Source: Bacillota bacterium
GTDB taxonomy: Bacteria; Bacillota; Sulfobacillia; RBS10-35; JAJYVN01
Assembly (NCBI GenBank): GCA_021791995.1
Contig: JAJYVN010000175.1
Location: 1 to 6,402, forward strand
Direction: 5' to 3'
DNA: 6,402 bases
Positions 5,729-6,402 of this stretch are shown piece by piece (the first letter of the stretch is position 1; every line of letters begins with the position of its first letter). The notes below the pieces were generated by a model that was not told the DNA's origin, did not search any database, and saw only the letters and a list, made by a program, of their open reading frames with translations. Position numbers and translations under genes: made by a program.

Positions 5729-6402
5729 CTATGGGTTTTCCGCTGACCCCACTAACAGCGCCCTTCCCCATCGTTTCCGCTGCAGCGCTACCAGGGTCGC
5801 CCAGGGTCCATCACGCTCTCCTCGTCGCTTCCGCCATCGGGGGTAGTCCCTGGCACGCAACGCAGCCAGATCCCCTTCCCCGATGGCTCCGCTCCGCAGA
5901 AGACGCGCTTCCCCCAGCATGGTCCCGATCCGCTTGCAGGCGGTCGCGATGGTCCGGGCTCGTCCTTCTATAGGGGAGCCTTTCTCCGTCGTCGCCTGCC
6001 GTACCGCCTCAACCGCCAGTGCCTGCCGTACCGTCTCCAGACGCCCTCGCAGTCGCCGCGGGAATCGCCGCCGGAGCCCAAGCGCCTTCCGCCCGATACA
6101 CAATGCCGCCGCTTCATGCGCCGACCAACCGAGGTCCGGCGCAAACCGCCAGCGGCCTTCGGCTGATGTGTAAGCGGGATTAACTAAGGCGACCGGCACA
6201 CCGAACCGGCTGGCCCGCCGGTCCATGGCCTCCGTCAGTTTGGCATAGGGGAAATTGCTGCTGTAGCGGTTGAAGGCGCGGTTGGTGTCGTGCTCCTTGG
6301 TGAATCCCAAGTCTTCGTGCGCTAGCGGCTTGCCCGCAGCCTGCGCGGCCTCCACCGCCAGATTGGCCACCACGCCCATTAGGTAGCCCCGCCGATCCGT
6401 GT
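5729..6402 (-). CDS. TnpB-related protein of IS200/IS605-type elements, N-terminal part beyond the window
   Basis: The frame is open to the right edge (223 visible codons). The codons before the ATG at 6379 read TDRRGYL without a stop, so that ATG is internal. Positions below are counted from it. PLAHEDLGFTKE (18-29) matches the RuvC-II region of TnpB-like nucleases with its catalytic Glu (E22). NPAYTS (67-72) matches the end of the strand before the zinc ribbon in classical TnpB, but no CxxC pairs follow; the sequence goes straight to GRWRFAPDLGWSAHEAAALCIGRKAL (75-100). Where classical TnpB has the third Asp ('D.NAA.NI'), this has SAHEAAA with His88. These are traits of the 'TnpB-related accessory protein' branch. 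About 115 basic, Arg-rich residues follow. Classical TnpB is an RNA-guided nuclease linked to IS200/IS605 transposons; activity here is uncertain. No TnpA is visible. Confidence 0.85.
   Translation of the reverse strand, partial: TDRRGYLMGVVANLAVEAAQAAGKPLAHEDLGFTKEHDTNRAFNRYSSNFPYAKLTEAMDRRASRFGVPVALVNPAYTSAEGRWRFAPDLGWSAHEAAALCIGRKALGLRRRFPRRLRGRLETVRQALAVEAVRQATTEKGSPIEGRARTIATACKRIGTMLGEARLLRSGAIGEGDLAALRARDYPRWRKRRGERDGPWATLVALQRKRWGRALLVGSAENP

Noticed and set aside
1..6402. CRISPR array, tRNA or rRNA genes
   Set aside because: No regularly spaced direct repeats, cloverleaf-like segments or rRNA signatures were seen on either strand.

Overview
The window is about 6.4 kb of G+C-rich bacterial DNA (roughly 60% by eye). 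Every gene I can support lies on the minus strand. The GTG starts, a near-perfect AGGAGGTG ribosome binding site and the TnpB-related protein at the right edge suggest a high-GC, Firmicutes-like (or Chloroflexi-like) bacterium. That placement is an inference; no taxonomic marker is present.

Read in the direction of transcription (right to left), the window starts with the C-terminal part of an IS200/IS605-type TnpB-related protein that runs off the right edge (5729-6402). A 268-base non-coding stretch follows. It holds several short perfect hairpins, some closed by GNRA-type loops, and leads into a compact cluster: (i) a protein of about 528 residues with about 12 membrane segments that resembles PelG/MOP-type polysaccharide exporters and carries an extra soluble N-terminal domain (3874-5460); (ii) a possible small gene for an Arg-rich protein with one membrane segment (3390-3866); (iii) a polytopic protein of 636 residues with GT-C glycosyltransferase features (1483-3393); (iv) a soluble, DPM1-like family 2 glycosyltransferase (578-1471). 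The junctions are tight: 7 bases between (i) and (ii), an ATGA overlap between (ii) and (iii), and a ribosome binding site overlapping the stop codon between (iii) and (iv). This layout indicates one translationally coupled operon.

After the cluster come an inverted repeat spanning the last stop codon and a terminator-like hairpin. The left edge holds the incomplete frame of what looks like a GT4-type glycosyltransferase (1-373), possibly 5'-truncated or decayed.

The proposed joint role is cell-surface glycan assembly. The GT2 enzyme would charge a polyprenyl-phosphate carrier with sugar on the cytoplasmic side, the GT-C protein would use such a donor outside the membrane, and the MOP-like protein would move a lipid-linked or polymeric glycan across. 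No link between the cluster and the TnpB-related gene is visible beyond adjacency.
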